Below are positions 63,566-64,000 of a stretch of DNA of 64,000 nt, in pieces; the stretch's first letter is position 1; every line of letters starts with the position of its first letter. Made by a program: the position numbers and the translations under genes. The notes beneath the pieces are model-generated. The model ran no database searches, was not told the DNA's origin, and saw only the letters and a list, made by a program, of their open reading frames with translations. The DNA comes from Nitzschia sp. pyKryTriq1. Lineage: Eukaryota > Bacillariophyta > Bacillariophyceae > Bacillariales > Bacillariaceae. The DNA lies in the NCBI GenBank assembly GCA_956465555.1, contig OY101115.1, positions 2,604,001-2,668,000 on the forward strand, given 5' to 3'.

Positions 63566-63904
63566 CATAGAAGCGATCATTGCATAGTTCAAATTGAATA
63601 GTCCGGAGCGCTTGACCTCCTTATCTCTCTTCACTACCAGTACTGGCACTGTACGACTTCTGTACACTGTGCCGGTACGCGCGTTCGACGCTGATGGTTC
63701 GAAGATTCCCCCAAATCGATGACGCATGTAAGCCAATCAAAACGCTGGAAAAGAATGCGAAGCCTTCTCCCGCCAAATAATATGTAAGACAAACGATGAT
63801 CGAGATCCATCACACAACATCACACATCACAGCATGATGATGATTCTTTATACTCATGCACCGACAATGGCACAATCATAGCGTTCAGCCAAGAAGAAAG
63901 CAAC
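63566..63904. promoter_or_regulatory. Promoter/leader of the next gene
   Basis: Carries GTAC patches at 63650-63680, CCCGCCAAA (E2F-like) at 63779-63787 and a short upstream ORF beginning at the ATGATGATG near 63834 and ending in TAG near 63881. Confidence 0.4.
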
Positions 63905-64000
63905 ATGGCATTCATTGCGTCTCATATTCGGTCATCCTTGACGGGAGCGTGCTCGGGTAGCTTCTCAGCGGGTCTTCCGGCAACAATAATCGATCTACAA
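63905..64000 (+). CDS. Start of a gene cut by the window edge
   Basis: ATG at 63905 opens a frame that stays open to the last base (MAFIASHIRSSLTGACSGSF, then SAGLPATIIDLQ). Only 32 codons are visible, so the product cannot be named. A 3' promoter-like stretch and the ATG in good context support a start here. Confidence 0.4.
   Translation, partial: MAFIASHIRSSLTGACSGSFSAGLPATIIDLQ

Overview
This 64 kb window looks like nuclear DNA of a diatom, most likely a pennate one. It has dense intron-poor genes, short GT-AG introns (about 70-280 bp), roughly 45-48% GC, and several proteins whose N-termini combine a signal peptide with an ASAF-like motif (SVSAF, GAAAF, SIAF, ATAF). Such bipartite leaders are typical of algae with a complex red-type plastid. 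Species identity is inference. I see no rRNA, tRNA, CRISPR or organellar genes.

Layout: 1-5.1 kb, 3' part of a PHIP/BRWD-type WD40 + two-bromodomain protein; 5.2-7.0 (-), a J-domain membrane protein; 7.8-9.2, an unknown Ser-rich protein; 9.4-12.8 (-), a protein with three C2HC repeats; 14.0-16.3 (-), a PD-(D/E)XK nuclease with a likely plastid leader; 16.7-18.8, DMAP1/SWC4; 18.9-20.2 (-), an unknown coiled-coil protein; 21.0-22.3, a Pro/Gly-rich protein with a CGxPKKGHxCP knuckle; 23.6-25.7, the APC/C activator Cdh1/FZR; 26.0-27.8 (-), a coiled-coil protein with an in-frame intron; 29.7-30.5, RNA polymerase I subunit RPA43; 30.6-31.2 (-), Costars 1; 31.8-32.9, NUFIP1-like; 33.8-34.7, a small PH-like protein; 35.4-37.2 (-), an alpha/beta-hydrolase-like protein; 38.0-40.5, a FAIM-like/UIM/DPF-NPF putative endocytic adaptor; 40.8-42.2 (-), a SpoU methyltransferase; 42.4-43.5 (-), RRP7; 44.3-47.2, a double-PH protein; 47.2-48.3 (-), response regulator 1; 49.0-52.0, an ABC1 kinase; 52.1-52.5 (-), a basic unknown; 53.0-54.0, proteasome beta5; 54.3-55.1 (-), RbfA; 55.9-56.3 (-), Costars 2; 57.0-58.0, Helitron and helix-turn-helix fragments; 58.5-59.5, response regulator 2; 59.7-61.1 (-), a Popeye-like protein with a mitochondrial-type leader; 61.8-63.6, TRM11; 63.9-end, start of a further gene.

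Themes: (i) ribosome and RNA modification (RPA43, NUFIP1, RRP7, TRM11, SpoU, RbfA); (ii) plastid-directed products (two Ycf29-like response regulators, ABC1K, RbfA, nuclease), with regulator 1 and ABC1K sharing one divergent promoter; (iii) chromatin and cell cycle (PHIP/BRWD, DMAP1, Cdh1), with E2F-like TTTSSCGC sites in several intergenic stretches. Two gene families, Costars and the response regulators, occur twice here, suggesting an old local duplication. Many intergenic stretches carry dense GTAC-centred palindromes that are nearly absent from coding DNA; these are the most striking unexplained pattern.
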